NCBI RefSeq assembly: GCF_024158035.1
Contig: NZ_JAMZEK010000003.1
Span: forward strand, 744,001-808,000
From: Dyella lutea
GTDB lineage: Bacteria > Pseudomonadota > Gammaproteobacteria > Xanthomonadales > Rhodanobacteraceae
Direction: 5' to 3'
Length of the DNA: 64,000 bases
Part shown: piece after piece, positions 46,025 through 55,469 of the stretch
Numbering within the stretch: the stretch's first letter is position 1
How the letters are laid out: each line of letters begins with the position of its first letter
The notes under the pieces: generated by a model
Told to the model about the DNA's origin: nothing
Database searches by the model: none
What the model saw: the letters and a program-made list of their open reading frames with translations, nothing else
Made by a program: the position numbers and the translations under genes

Positions 46025-46930
46025 ATGGATCCACGCACTGCCCTGTTCCAGCAACACCGTCCGCGTCTGTTCGGACTGGCCTACCGCATGCTCGGCAGCC
46101 CCGCCGACGCCGAGGATGTCCTGCACGATGCGTGGCTTCGCTGGCACGCGCAGGAGGGCATCCAGCTCGACGATCCGGAAGCGTGGTTGGTGACGGTAAC
46201 CACCCGGCTCGCCCTGGACCGACTACGCCGGGCCAGGACCGAACGCGAACACTACACCGGCCCGTGGCTGCCCGAGCCGATGCCAACCGACGCCGGGCCG
46301 CCCGAGGCCGAAGCGGAACGCAGCGAGTCGCTCAGCCTGTCGTTCCTGCTGCTGCTCGAACGACTGAGTCCAGAGGAACGGGCCGCCTTCCTGCTCACCG
46401 AGGTGTTCGACTACCGTCACGGTGAGGCCTCGGCGATCCTCGGCATCGCCGAGGACGCCTGCCGGCAGCGCGTGCATCGCGCCCGCGCGCGGCTGCGTGA
46501 AGGGCGGCCGCGGTTCCGCGTCGATGCCACCACCCAGCAGCGCCTGCTGCAACGCCTGGTGGCTGCGATGCAGCGACCTGATCTCGAAACGCTGCGCGCC
46601 CTGTTCGTTGAGGATGCCGTTCACGTCAGCGACGGCGGCGGCGTGGTGCGCGCGGCGCTGCGGCCGCTGTACGGCGCCGAGCGGCTGGCCCGACTGTACC
46701 TGCAGGTCGCCAGCCAGATGGTGGGGCAGGCGATCCGCTTCGAACTGTGCACGCTCAACGGCGCACCGGCCCTGCTCATCCACGACGGCGACCGGCTGGG
46801 CACCGCCATGTGGATCGAGGCCGACGCGAATGGCGAGAGGATCGCCGCGGTCCACGCGCTGCGCCATCCGGACAAGCTGGCCCGGCTGCAGGCAGTCACG
46901 AAACGGGAGACCCGGGCGTCCTTGTCCTGA
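46025..46930 (+). CDS. ECF41-type sigma factor with fused C-terminal SnoaL-like domain
   Basis: A 301-residue extracytoplasmic-function sigma factor. Region 2 (about 9-70: LFGLAYRMLGSPADAEDVLHD) and region 4 (about 105-165: SPEERAAFLLTEVFDYRHGEAS) are joined by the linker motif WLPEP (81-85). A C-terminal NTF2-like domain carries DGGG (203-206) and HPDKL (281-285), the ECF41 hallmarks. The fused domain, not a separate anti-sigma protein, is thought to regulate these sigma factors. ATG 46025 is chosen; the longer frame runs back over the promoter. Followed 40 bp later by its CMD-type partner. Confidence 0.92.
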   Translation: MDPRTALFQQHRPRLFGLAYRMLGSPADAEDVLHDAWLRWHAQEGIQLDDPEAWLVTVTTRLALDRLRRARTEREHYTGPWLPEPMPTDAGPPEAEAERSESLSLSFLLLLERLSPEERAAFLLTEVFDYRHGEASAILGIAEDACRQRVHRARARLREGRPRFRVDATTQQRLLQRLVAAMQRPDLETLRALFVEDAVHVSDGGGVVRAALRPLYGAERLARLYLQVASQMVGQAIRFELCTLNGAPALLIHDGDRLGTAMWIEADANGERIAAVHALRHPDKLARLQAVTKRETRASLS

Positions 46931-46970
46931 GCGGCCACTCCGGCCGCACTCATCCAACAAGGAGCCTCCC

Positions 46971-47429
46971 ATGACCCGTTTTGCGATCCAACGCCACTAT
47001 GCCTCGATGCAGCCGCTGATCACCCTGGGCCAGAACATTCGCGACGCCGGCCGGCTGGAGCCGGCCCTGATCGAACTGGTGCAGATGCGCGTGTCGCAGA
47101 TCAACGGCTGTGCCTTCTGCCTGGACATGCACAGCAAGGACGCCCGATCCGCCGGAGAAACCGAGCAGCGCCTCCACCTGCTGCCGGCCTGGCGCGAAAC
47201 CCGGCTGTACAGCGAACGCGAACGCGTCGCGCTGGCCTGGGCCGAGGAGCTGACCGAGCTGGCCTCGCCAGAGGCGGTATCCGACGCGCTCCACGAGCAG
47301 GCCCGCCAGCACTTCGACGAGGAGGCACTGGTCGACCTGACGCTGCTGGTGGTCGCCATCAACAGCTGGAATCGGATCAACGTCGCCGCGCGCACGATCG
47401 GCGGCAGCTACCGGCCGGCCTCGCACTGA
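46971..47429 (+). CDS. Carboxymuconolactone decarboxylase / AhpD-like protein (ECF41 partner)
   Basis: A 152-residue AhpD-fold protein. NGCAFCLDMHSKD gives the redox pair C47-x-x-C50 and His54 of the family. ECF41 sigma factors are commonly next to such a carboxymuconolactone-decarboxylase, oxidoreductase or epimerase gene, which is their main known target. ATG 46971 has AAGGAG 8 bases ahead. Probably peroxidase-like; the substrate is unknown. Confidence 0.87.
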   Translation: MTRFAIQRHYASMQPLITLGQNIRDAGRLEPALIELVQMRVSQINGCAFCLDMHSKDARSAGETEQRLHLLPAWRETRLYSERERVALAWAEELTELASPEAVSDALHEQARQHFDEEALVDLTLLVVAINSWNRINVAARTIGGSYRPASH

Positions 47430-47446
47430 GCTTCGGCAGGCAGAAA

Positions 47447-47482
47447 CGAAGACGGCCACGGTGGGTGCCGTGGCCGTCTTCG
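47447..47482. terminator. Bidirectional stem-loop between CMD and isocitrate dehydrogenase genes
   Basis: CGAAGACGGCCACGG and CCGTGGCCGTCTTCG pair perfectly over 15 bases around TGGGTG. It lies between convergent genes; there is no clear T-run. Confidence 0.65.
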
Positions 47483-47503
47483 CGTGAACAGGATCGAACC
47501 TAA

Positions 47504-48517
47504 TCAGCCCTTCACACGGCGCGCAATCGCCTCGCCGAAGCTCTCGGTCGAACCCTTGCCGCCGAGATCCGGCGTCACGCTGTCGCGGTCGTTCGTCATG
47601 GTGTCGCGGATCGCCTGGCGCAGCCTGGTGCCCTTCTCCACCATGCCGAGGTGATCGAGCATGTCGGCCGCGGCCAGCAGCAGCGCGCAGGGGTTGGCGA
47701 TGCCCTTGCCGGCGATATCCGGCGCCGAGCCGTGCACCGCCTCGAAGATCGCCGCGTGCTCGCCGATGTTGTCGCCCGGAGCCAGGCCAAGACCGCCGAC
47801 CAGGCCGGCGCACAGATCGGAGAGAATGTCGCCGAACAGGTTGGTGGTGACGATCACGTCGAACTGCTCGGGGCGCATCACCAGCTGCATGCAGGTGTTG
47901 TCCACGATCATCTCGTTGAACTCGATCTGCGGGTATTCCTTGGCGATCTCGCGGGCCACGTTGAGGAACAGCCCGGAGCTGGTCTTCATGATATTGGCCT
48001 TGTGCACCGCGGTCACCTTCTTGCGACCCTTCTTCACCGCCATGTCGAAGGCGTAGCGCACGATGCGGGTGCTGCCCTTGCGGGTGTTGCGGATGATCGA
48101 CTGCGCCACCTCGCCGTCCTCCGACAACGTCTGGCCCTCGGCCAGGTAGGCGCCCTCGGTGTTCTCGCGCACGGTGATGATGTCGATGTTCTCGAAGCGC
48201 GACTTGGTGCCCGGGAAGCTGATCGCCGGACGCACGTTGGCGTACAGGTCGAAGTGCCGGCGCAAGGTGACGTTGATCGAGGTGAAGCCACCGCCGATCG
48301 GCGTGGTCAGCGGGCCCTTGAGCGCGACCTTGTGCCGGGCGATCTTGTCCAGAGTGTCCTTCGGCAGCAGGTCGCCATGCTTGTCCAGCGCGATCATGCC
48401 GGCCTCGGCGAAGTCGTACTCAAGACCGCAATCCAGTGCGTCGAGCACGCGCAGCGTGGCGGTCATGATCTCGGGGCCGATGCCGTCGCCGGGAATCACG
48501 GCAATGGTCTTGCTCAT
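47504..48517 (-). CDS. icd: Isocitrate dehydrogenase (NAD-type)
   Basis: A 337-residue beta-decarboxylating dehydrogenase: IAVIPGDGIGPEIM, the substrate loop TVRENTEGAYLAEG (a Ser-to-Thr-type loop residue position holds the family block), KANIMKTSSGLF, and the NAD-site HGSAPDIAGKGIANP. The short length and HGSAPDIAGKG are those of the NAD-dependent class found in Xanthomonadales. AAGGAG precedes ATG 48517. It follows the AhpD-like/glutaredoxin pair after 167 bp. Confidence 0.9.
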   Translation of the reverse strand: MSKTIAVIPGDGIGPEIMTATLRVLDALDCGLEYDFAEAGMIALDKHGDLLPKDTLDKIARHKVALKGPLTTPIGGGFTSINVTLRRHFDLYANVRPAISFPGTKSRFENIDIITVRENTEGAYLAEGQTLSEDGEVAQSIIRNTRKGSTRIVRYAFDMAVKKGRKKVTAVHKANIMKTSSGLFLNVAREIAKEYPQIEFNEMIVDNTCMQLVMRPEQFDVIVTTNLFGDILSDLCAGLVGGLGLAPGDNIGEHAAIFEAVHGSAPDIAGKGIANPCALLLAAADMLDHLGMVEKGTRLRQAIRDTMTNDRDSVTPDLGGKGSTESFGEAIARRVKG

Positions 48518-48684
48518 GGGGATGCTCCTTGGGATGCGTTTCCGGGGGGGGGAAGGCGCCCGAGGGGGAGATCGGGGCCTTATAACCGCCGAATTATCGC
48601 TTATGCCCGCCATCGCGGCCACCGGATCGGCGGCCGCAGGCGATGCAAATGCTGGTACGCAGCGTCCCAAAAAGCTGCACGCGC

Positions 48685-49071
48685 TCAGGCGTGGTCGGCG
48701 CACTCCACCGTCTGGCCGGCACCACCCTCGAGCTGGTCGAGGAAATCCACCGCGCGGCGCAGGTGCGGGATCACGATCGAGCCGCCCACCACCAGGCCGA
48801 CGCTGAAGGTCTCGAAGAACTCCTCGCGCGTCACGCCCGCCTCCTTGCACTGGGCCACGTGATAGCTGATGCAGTCATCGCAGCGCAGCACCATCGAGGC
48901 GACCAGGCCAAGCAGTTCCTTGGTCTTCACGTCCAGCGCGCCGGCCTTGTAGGTCTGCGTGTCCAGCGCGAAGAAACGGCGCACGACCTGGTTGTCCTCG
49001 GCCAGGATGCGCTCGTTCATGCGCTGGCGGAACGCGGTGAACTCGGCCAGCCGATCCTTCTCCGCGCTCAT
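48685..49071 (-). CDS. AhpD-like carboxymuconolactone decarboxylase family protein
   Basis: A 128-residue AhpD-fold protein; CDDCISYH gives the redox pair C64-x-x-C67 and His71. KTKELLGLVASMVLRC and GVTREEFFETFSVGLVVGGS are family blocks. Its start overlaps the glutaredoxin stop as ATGA, so the two are likely made together and could share a thiol pathway. Second such protein within 2 kb. Confidence 0.85.
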   Translation of the reverse strand: MSAEKDRLAEFTAFRQRMNERILAEDNQVVRRFFALDTQTYKAGALDVKTKELLGLVASMVLRCDDCISYHVAQCKEAGVTREEFFETFSVGLVVGGSIVIPHLRRAVDFLDQLEGGAGQTVECADHA

Positions 49072-49331
49072 GCGCCCGCTCCCAGCAACTCGGCCAGTTT
49101 GCCGCTGCGGTCGGCGGCGACCAGATCGTCGAAGCCGCCCACGTGCTGGTCATTGATGAAGATCTGCGGCACGGTGCGCCGGCCGCCGCTGCGGGCCAGC
49201 ATGGTGTCGCGCTGGGACATGTCCATGTCGATACGTACCTCGGTCCATTCCAGGCCCTTGGACTTCAACAGGTTTTTCGCCGCCACGCAGTAGGGGCAGA
49301 CGGCGGTGGAATAGACCTCGATCTTGGGCAT
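49068..49331 (-). CDS. grxC: Glutaredoxin 3
   Basis: An 87-residue thiol-disulphide oxidoreductase. VCPYC (Cys12, Cys15) is the active site; TVPQIFINDQHVGGFDDL carries the cis-proline and glutathione-binding residues. Length is standard. Divergent from the BepA-like protease gene; coupled to the AhpD-like gene downstream. Confidence 0.95.
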   Translation of the reverse strand: MPKIEVYSTAVCPYCVAAKNLLKSKGLEWTEVRIDMDMSQRDTMLARSGGRRTVPQIFINDQHVGGFDDLVAADRSGKLAELLGAGA

Positions 49332-49478
49332 TGCCGGACTCCAGGGAAAACCTTCTAGTGGGCTCAGGTGGGGCCGCCGGTGCCGCCGTGCAAGGCGGCT
49401 GACGGGTGAACGGGGATGCGCCGGCCGACCGGAACCGAGGCGCGGCCGTTGCGGTCGCAGTGGTATTGTCGCCGACCT

Positions 49479-51101
49479 ATGACCATGGCACCACGACGTC
49501 TCCTTTCCCGCCTGCTCGTTGCGCTGGTCAGCGCCGGCCTGAGCCTCGCCGCCGGCGCGCAGGACAATGTGCGCCTGCCCGATCTGGGCAGCTCGGCGAA
49601 CGCGCTGATTTCCGACCAGGAGGCGAACGATTACGGTGCCGCGATGCTGCGCCAGATGCGCGCGCTGGACATGGTGGTCGACGACCCCCTGCTGGACGAC
49701 TACATCAACCATCTCGGCTACCGCCTGGTCGCGGCCAGCGACAAGCCCAAGGACCATTTCCGCTTCCTGATCGTCAAGGATCCGGAGATCAATGCCTTTG
49801 CCGCCCCGGGTGGGTACATCGCGGTCAACTCCGGCCTGATCCAGATCACCCGCAGCGAGAGCGAACTGGCCGGCGTGATCGCCCACGAGATCGGCCACAT
49901 CACGCAGAACCACCTGCAGCGAGCCTTCGAGGCCTCCAAGAAGGATGCCCCCCTGATGGCACTGGTTCTGCTCGGCGCGATCGCCGCCGGCTCCAGCGCC
50001 CATTCCGGCGACGCCGCCGGCGCGATCCTGATGGGTGGCCAGGGGGCGTTGATGCAGAAACAGATCAACTTCACCCGCAAGGACGAGATCGAGGCGGATC
50101 GGGTGGGCATCCAGACCCTGGCCCGCGCCGGTTTCGATCCCAACGCCATGGCTGCGTTCTTCGAGCGGATGGAGGACACGCTGCGTACGGGTTCCGGAGG
50201 TGACGGCGTGCCCGCGCTTTTGCAGGACCATCCGGTCACCACCGAACGCATCAGCGACGCGAAAGAGCGCGCCGGCGCGCTGATCGCGATGCAGAAGGAG
50301 CGCCCGAGCGGCAACACGATCGACCCGGCGCAGTGGGCGCAAAGCACCGCGCCGATCGCCTACGTGCGCAACCCGACCGACCTGCTGCCCGCCACGTCCG
50401 CAGCGGGCAACGTCGACACATACGCTTTGATGCGCGAGCGGGTCCGCGTGCTGGCAGGTGACCCCCTGAGGCTGACCACCTATTACTCGGCCAACCTGCC
50501 GCACCATGGCTTCGATACGCTGGCCAACCGCTACGGGTATGCGCTTGCGCTGACCCGCAGCGGCAGCGGGGCGAAGGCGATCAGTGTCCTCCAGCCATTG
50601 CTGGCATCGCACCCCGACAACCAGGTGCTGCGACTGGCCCTGGCCGACGCCGAACTGCAGGACGGCCAGCGCAGCCGCGCCCTGAGCGCCTACGCTGCCC
50701 TCAATGACGAGTCGCCCCGCAATGCGGCGATCACCCTGGCCTACGCCAAGGCGCTGATCATCGACAAACCCAGCAAAGACCAGGCCGCGCAGGCTGCCGC
50801 CCTGCTGCGTCCTGCCACGGCTACCAGCGAGGATCCGGATATCTTCCGCACCTATGCACGGGCAAATGAACTGGCCGGATATGACGCCCGCGCAGGCGAA
50901 GCCTATGCCGATGCCAGCTACCTCTCGGGCCGCCCGTTCGACGCGCTCGAGCAGCTCAAGCGAGTGCTCAAGCGGAACGACCTGGACTACTACGCCCGGG
51001 CCCGTATCCAGGCGCGGATTGCCGAGCTGACCCCGTTGGTGCTCGAACTGCGCAAGCGCAAGGTGCAGACCGAAGACAACCCGGACCGCACCCAGCAGTA
51101 A
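49479..51101 (+). CDS. bepA: BepA-like periplasmic M48 metalloprotease with TPR repeats
   Basis: A 540-residue periplasmic protease. Signal peptide (about 1-28), M48 domain with HEIGH (136-140, zinc) and DEIEADRVGIQ (third ligand), then TPR-like helices (about 330-525). BepA acts in outer-membrane protein quality control with the BAM and Lpt machineries. ATG 49479 is taken; a second ATG lies two codons on. The phoB promoter begins just after its stop. Confidence 0.93.
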   Translation: MTMAPRRLLSRLLVALVSAGLSLAAGAQDNVRLPDLGSSANALISDQEANDYGAAMLRQMRALDMVVDDPLLDDYINHLGYRLVAASDKPKDHFRFLIVKDPEINAFAAPGGYIAVNSGLIQITRSESELAGVIAHEIGHITQNHLQRAFEASKKDAPLMALVLLGAIAAGSSAHSGDAAGAILMGGQGALMQKQINFTRKDEIEADRVGIQTLARAGFDPNAMAAFFERMEDTLRTGSGGDGVPALLQDHPVTTERISDAKERAGALIAMQKERPSGNTIDPAQWAQSTAPIAYVRNPTDLLPATSAAGNVDTYALMRERVRVLAGDPLRLTTYYSANLPHHGFDTLANRYGYALALTRSGSGAKAISVLQPLLASHPDNQVLRLALADAELQDGQRSRALSAYAALNDESPRNAAITLAYAKALIIDKPSKDQAAQAAALLRPATATSEDPDIFRTYARANELAGYDARAGEAYADASYLSGRPFDALEQLKRVLKRNDLDYYARARIQARIAELTPLVLELRKRKVQTEDNPDRTQQ

Positions 51102-51128
51102 CCCGGGTGACATCCCGCCGCGGCACAC

Positions 51129-51151
51129 CTGTCATCGCGACGTAACATAAT
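51129..51151 (+). promoter_or_regulatory. Pho-box-like promoter of phoB
   Basis: CTGTCAT-CGCG-ACGTAAC (51129-51146) resembles a Pho box (two 7-base half sites, 4-base gap), running into CATAAT (51146-51151) as -10. The layout, CTGTCAT then CATAATGACG 17 bases on, is the same as I recall for Escherichia coli phoB. Confidence 0.6.
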
Positions 51152-51193
51152 GACGCTGCAATCCCACCGTCACAGACATGGGCGTAAGCAAGC

Positions 51194-51883
51194 GTGCACA
51201 AGCGCATTCTGATCGTTGAAGACGAAGCCTCGATCCGCGACATGGTCGCCTTTGCCCTGCGCAAGGCCGGCATGGAGGCGACCCAGGCGGCCGACGCCCG
51301 TGCCGCGCAGCTAGCCATCGCCGAGCAGGTGCCCGACCTGATCCTGCTCGACTGGATGCTTCCCGGCACCAGCGGTCTCGAGCTGGCCAGGCGCCTGCGC
51401 AAGGAGGAGCTGAGCCGGGAGATCCCGATCATCATGCTCACCGCCCGGGGCGAGGAGATGGATCGCGTCAACGGCCTGGAGGCCGGCGTCGATGATTACG
51501 TCATCAAGCCGTTCTCGACCCGCGAGCTGATCGCCCGCATCAAGGCTGTGCTGCGCCGCAGCCACGGCGACGACGGCTCCGGCATCGTGGAGCTGGGCGC
51601 CCTGCGCATCGATGGCCCGGCCCATCGCGTGTTCGCAGGCGACGAGCCGGTGTCGATCGGGCCGACCGAATACCGCCTGCTGTACTTCTTCATGACCCAC
51701 CCGGAACGGGTGTACTCACGCGCCCAGCTTCTCGACCATGTGTGGGGTGGGAGCGTCTACGTGGAAGAGCGCACGGTGGACGTGCACATCCGGCGCCTGC
51801 GCAAGACGCTCGAGCCGTTCAAGCTGGACGACATGGTGCAGACCGTGCGCGGTTCGGGTTATCGCTTCTCCGCCAGCGTGTGA
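51194..51883 (+). CDS. phoB: Phosphate regulon response regulator PhoB
   Basis: A 229-residue OmpR-family regulator. [13 protein letters not shown] and [11 protein letters not shown] (phospho-Asp), [10 protein letters not shown] and [10 protein letters not shown] form the receiver; the winged-helix domain holds [13 protein letters not shown] and [17 protein letters not shown]. The start is GTG 51194. phoR follows 78 bp later. Confidence 0.95.
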   Translation: MHKRILIVEDEASIRDMVAFALRKAGMEATQAADARAAQLAIAEQVPDLILLDWMLPGTSGLELARRLRKEELSREIPIIMLTARGEEMDRVNGLEAGVDDYVIKPFSTRELIARIKAVLRRSHGDDGSGIVELGALRIDGPAHRVFAGDEPVSIGPTEYRLLYFFMTHPERVYSRAQLLDHVWGGSVYVEERTVDVHIRRLRKTLEPFKLDDMVQTVRGSGYRFSASV

Positions 51884-51961
51884 CCGCCACGGGCGCGGCT
51901 TGCGCGGCAACAAGGTTTTCCCGATCCTGCCGACTGCCCCCTCCCGCGGGATTCCTTCGCC

Positions 51962-53230
51962 TTGAGCAACGTTCGCCCCCCCGCAATGCCGGCCCTGGTT
52001 CTCTGGCTGGCCCTCGGTCTCCTTGGCGGTGGCCTGGCCGGCCACTTGGCCGCTGGCCACGCACCTGCGGGCGTGGCCGTCGCAGCGCTGGCGGAAATCG
52101 TATTGCTGCTGTCTTCGATCCGTCATCTGCGCCGCGCGATGATCGCATCACCCTCCTCCTCCCCGCCCACGCATGACCGTTTCATGACACGTACCCGCCG
52201 TATCGCCTCCAGCCTGCGCGACCTGCGCAGCGCCGCCGGCAACCTCCCCGATGCCGTGGTGCTGCTGGACAACGAACAGCACGTGCGCTGGTTCAACCAT
52301 GCAGCGGAGGATCTGCTGGGGCTGCGCCGGCCGCAGGATCGCGGCTCCGACCTGCACGAGCGGCTGCGCCACTCCGACCTCGCCGACTGGCTCGAAGACG
52401 GCGCGCGCGAGCCGCTCAACGACATTCCCGCACCGGGGCGACCGGACCGTCACCTCAACGTCACCCTGCTGCCGTTCGGCCGCCGCCAGCGCCTGCTGCT
52501 GGCCCGCGACATCAGTGACCTCACCCGACTGGAGCAGATACGCCGCGACTTTGTCGCAAACGTGTCGCACGAGTTGCGCACACCGTTGACGGTGATCCAC
52601 GGCTACCTCGAACTACTCGATCCGGAGGATGTGCCCGAACTGGCCCCGGTACTCGGCGAGATGCGCGCCCAGTCCAAGCGGATGGGACAGATCGTCGAAG
52701 ACCTGCTGACCCTGTCCCGGCTGGAAACGCAGGAACACGTCGCCGACGAACGGGTGGCCATGGCTCCGCTGCTTGCCACCCTGCGCAAGGAAGCGGAGGC
52801 GCTGAGTCAGGGCCGCCATCGCGTGGTGCTCGAGTCCACCGCCGAGACCGACCTGCTGGGCTCACCCAAGGATCTGCACAGCGCCTTTTCCAACCTGGTC
52901 AGCAATGCGGTGCGATACACCCCGGCCGGCGGCACCATCACCATCCGCTGGCAGCGGCAGGGCGACGGCGCGGTGTACTCGGTGAGCGATACCGGTTTCG
53001 GCATTCCGGCCAACCACTTGTCGCGGCTGACCGAACGGTTCTACCGGGTCTCGTCGAGCCGCTCGCGCGACACCGGCGGCACCGGCCTGGGCCTGTCCAT
53101 CGTCAAGCACGTGCTGAACCTGCACCAGGCCCGCCTGCAGATCGAGAGCACGCCCGGCCAGGGCTCGACCTTCTCCTGTCACTTCGGCCGCGAGCGCCTA
53201 CTTGGCCCGTCATCCGGCGACGAGGGCTGA
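51962..53230 (+). CDS. phoR: Phosphate regulon sensor histidine kinase PhoR
   Basis: A 422-residue kinase: two N-terminal membrane stretches (about 9-52), a PAS domain (about 90-180, AVVLLDNEQHVRWFN), HisKA with VSHELRTPLT (phospho-His), and HATPase with LVSNAVRYTP, DTGFGIP and GGTGLGLSIV. The start TTG 51962 lacks a clear ribosome site. It senses phosphate status with the Pst system (not in the window). Confidence 0.93.
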   Translation: MSNVRPPAMPALVLWLALGLLGGGLAGHLAAGHAPAGVAVAALAEIVLLLSSIRHLRRAMIASPSSSPPTHDRFMTRTRRIASSLRDLRSAAGNLPDAVVLLDNEQHVRWFNHAAEDLLGLRRPQDRGSDLHERLRHSDLADWLEDGAREPLNDIPAPGRPDRHLNVTLLPFGRRQRLLLARDISDLTRLEQIRRDFVANVSHELRTPLTVIHGYLELLDPEDVPELAPVLGEMRAQSKRMGQIVEDLLTLSRLETQEHVADERVAMAPLLATLRKEAEALSQGRHRVVLESTAETDLLGSPKDLHSAFSNLVSNAVRYTPAGGTITIRWQRQGDGAVYSVSDTGFGIPANHLSRLTERFYRVSSSRSRDTGGTGLGLSIVKHVLNLHQARLQIESTPGQGSTFSCHFGRERLLGPSSGDEG

Positions 53231-53305
53231 ACCGGCGACGGTCGGGCCGATGCCCCTGCCGGCGCATGGGATGTGCGCCGACGACAGTTGCGACAGAATG
53301 ACGTC

Positions 53306-55414
53306 ATGCGTCGTGCACCTTCGTCCCCGTCTACCGAATCGGCCGAGCTCCGGGCCCCCGAGCTGTTCCTCAGCCGTGAACTGGCCGCACTGGAGTTCAA
53401 CTTCCGCGTGCTGGCGATGGCTCGCGACCCGAACGTGCCCCTGCTCGAGCGCCTGCGCTACCTGAGCATCGTGGCCAACAACCTCGACGAGTTCTTCGAG
53501 GTGCGCGTGGCGATGCTCAAGCACCATCACCATTTCGGCTCGGCCTCGCCCGGCCCGGACGGCATCCCGTCCGGCGAGCTGCTGGCCCGCATCCGCGCCC
53601 GCGCGCTGGACCTCGTCGCCGAGCAATATGCCACCTGGCAGGAAGACCTCAGCCCCCGGCTGGAGGCCGAGGGCATCTGCATCCTGCCGCGCCAGCGCTG
53701 GAGCAAGCGCCAGCACCAGTGGCTGCGTGGCTACTTCGAGAAAGAGGTTCTGCCGGTCCTGTCGCCGTTGGGGCTGGACCCGGTGCACCCGTTCCCGCGC
53801 ATCCTCAACAAGACGCTCAACCTCGCGGTGGTGCTGAAGGGCCGCGACGCGTTCGGCCACGAAGGGCACATGGCGCTGGTGCGGGCGCCGCGTTCGCTGC
53901 CGCGGATCATCCGCGTCCCGGCCGAGGTCAGCGGTCCTGGCGAGCATTTCGTGTTCCTGGCCGAACTGCTGCATGCCTTCGTCGACCTCGCCTTTCCAGG
54001 CTTCAAGGTGCTCGGCTCGCACCAGTTCCGGGTGACCCGGAACAGCGAGCTCATGGTTGAGGAGGCCGAGGTCGACAACCTGGCCCGGGCGCTGTCCGAA
54101 GAGCTGCTCGGTCGCGGCTATGCCCGGCCGGTGCGCCTGCAGATCGGCACCGACTGCCCCAAGTCGATCACCCGCATGCTGGTGGAGAACTTCGACCTGG
54201 AGGAGGCCGACGTCTACCGCTGCGACGGACCAGTCAACATCATCCGCGCGGGGCTGATCTACGACTGGGTCGACCGGCCCGACCTGAAGTTCCCGCGCTT
54301 CACCCCGCGGGTGCCGGCCGCCATCGAGGCCAGCCGCAACAAGTTCGACGTGATCGCCCAGCGCGACGTGCTGCTGCACCATCCCTACGAGAGCTTCTCG
54401 GCCGTGGTCGACCTGCTGCGCCAGGCCGCGCAGGACACGCAGGTGCTGGCGATCAAGCAGACGCTGTACCGCGCCGGCGAGGACACCCCGCTGGTCGACC
54501 TGCTGATCGAGGCGGCGCGCAACGGCAAGGACGTCACCGTGGTGATCGAACTGCGCGCGCGTTTCGACGAGGAGGCCAACATCCGCCTCGCCACGCGCCT
54601 GCAGGAAGCCGGCGTACAGGTGGTCTACGGCGTGGTCGGGTTCAAGACCCACGCGAAGATGATGCTGATCGTGCGCCGCGAGGGCGACCGGCTGCGCCGC
54701 TACGCGCACCTGTCCACCGGCAACTACCACCAGGCCAACAGCCGCCTGTACACCGACATCGGCCTGATGACGGCGAACGAGGAAATCGGCGAGGACCTGC
54801 ACAAGATCTTCCAGCAGCTCTCCGGGCTGGGACCGACCATCAGCCTCAAGCGCCTCCTGCACTCGCCATTCACCCTCTACAAGAGCGTGGTGGCCAAGAT
54901 CGAGCGCGAGACCGACAACGCCCGTGCCGGCAAACCGGCGCGGATCGTCGCCAAGCTCAACGCGCTGAACGAATCGCACGTGATCGAGGCGCTCTACCGG
55001 GCGTCCCAGGCCGGCGTCGAGATCGACCTGGTGGTGCGCGGCGCCTGCACGCTGCGGCCGGGCCTGCCCGGGGTCTCCGAGCGGATCCACGTGCGCTCCA
55101 TCGTCGGCCGCTTCCTCGAGCACAGCCGGGTGTACTGGTTCGCCAACGACGGCCAGCCGGAGCTGTACTGCGCCAGCGCCGACTGGATGGAGCGCAACCT
55201 GATGCGGCGCATCGAGGTGGCCTTCCCGATCCTCGATCCCGTGCTCGCCCAGCGCGTGTTCGACGAGACACTGGCCAATACGCTCGCCGACAACACGCAG
55301 GCATGGCTGCTGGGCAGCAACGGTCGCTACACGCGCGCCACGCCCGGCGAACAGCCGCCCTACAACGCCCAGCAGTCGCTGCTCGACAAGCTCTGCGGGC
55401 CGACCAGACCGTAA
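53306..55414 (+). CDS. ppk1: Polyphosphate kinase 1
   Basis: A 702-residue enzyme that makes polyphosphate from ATP. LSRELAALEFNFRVL and ANNLDEFFEVRVAML are the N-terminal blocks; the autophosphorylated His is in YAHLSTGNYHQ, and a second conserved region is SADWMERNLMRRIEVAFPI. ATG 53306 is preferred over GTG 53273 (11 residues longer). It lies 75 bp after phoR and 55 bp before ppx. Confidence 0.96.
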   Translation: MRRAPSSPSTESAELRAPELFLSRELAALEFNFRVLAMARDPNVPLLERLRYLSIVANNLDEFFEVRVAMLKHHHHFGSASPGPDGIPSGELLARIRARALDLVAEQYATWQEDLSPRLEAEGICILPRQRWSKRQHQWLRGYFEKEVLPVLSPLGLDPVHPFPRILNKTLNLAVVLKGRDAFGHEGHMALVRAPRSLPRIIRVPAEVSGPGEHFVFLAELLHAFVDLAFPGFKVLGSHQFRVTRNSELMVEEAEVDNLARALSEELLGRGYARPVRLQIGTDCPKSITRMLVENFDLEEADVYRCDGPVNIIRAGLIYDWVDRPDLKFPRFTPRVPAAIEASRNKFDVIAQRDVLLHHPYESFSAVVDLLRQAAQDTQVLAIKQTLYRAGEDTPLVDLLIEAARNGKDVTVVIELRARFDEEANIRLATRLQEAGVQVVYGVVGFKTHAKMMLIVRREGDRLRRYAHLSTGNYHQANSRLYTDIGLMTANEEIGEDLHKIFQQLSGLGPTISLKRLLHSPFTLYKSVVAKIERETDNARAGKPARIVAKLNALNESHVIEALYRASQAGVEIDLVVRGACTLRPGLPGVSERIHVRSIVGRFLEHSRVYWFANDGQPELYCASADWMERNLMRRIEVAFPILDPVLAQRVFDETLANTLADNTQAWLLGSNGRYTRATPGEQPPYNAQQSLLDKLCGPTRP

Positions 55415-55469
55415 GGGATCCAAGCATGCCCCACCCCGCCTCCACGCCGCGTCCGCCCAGCCACATGGA

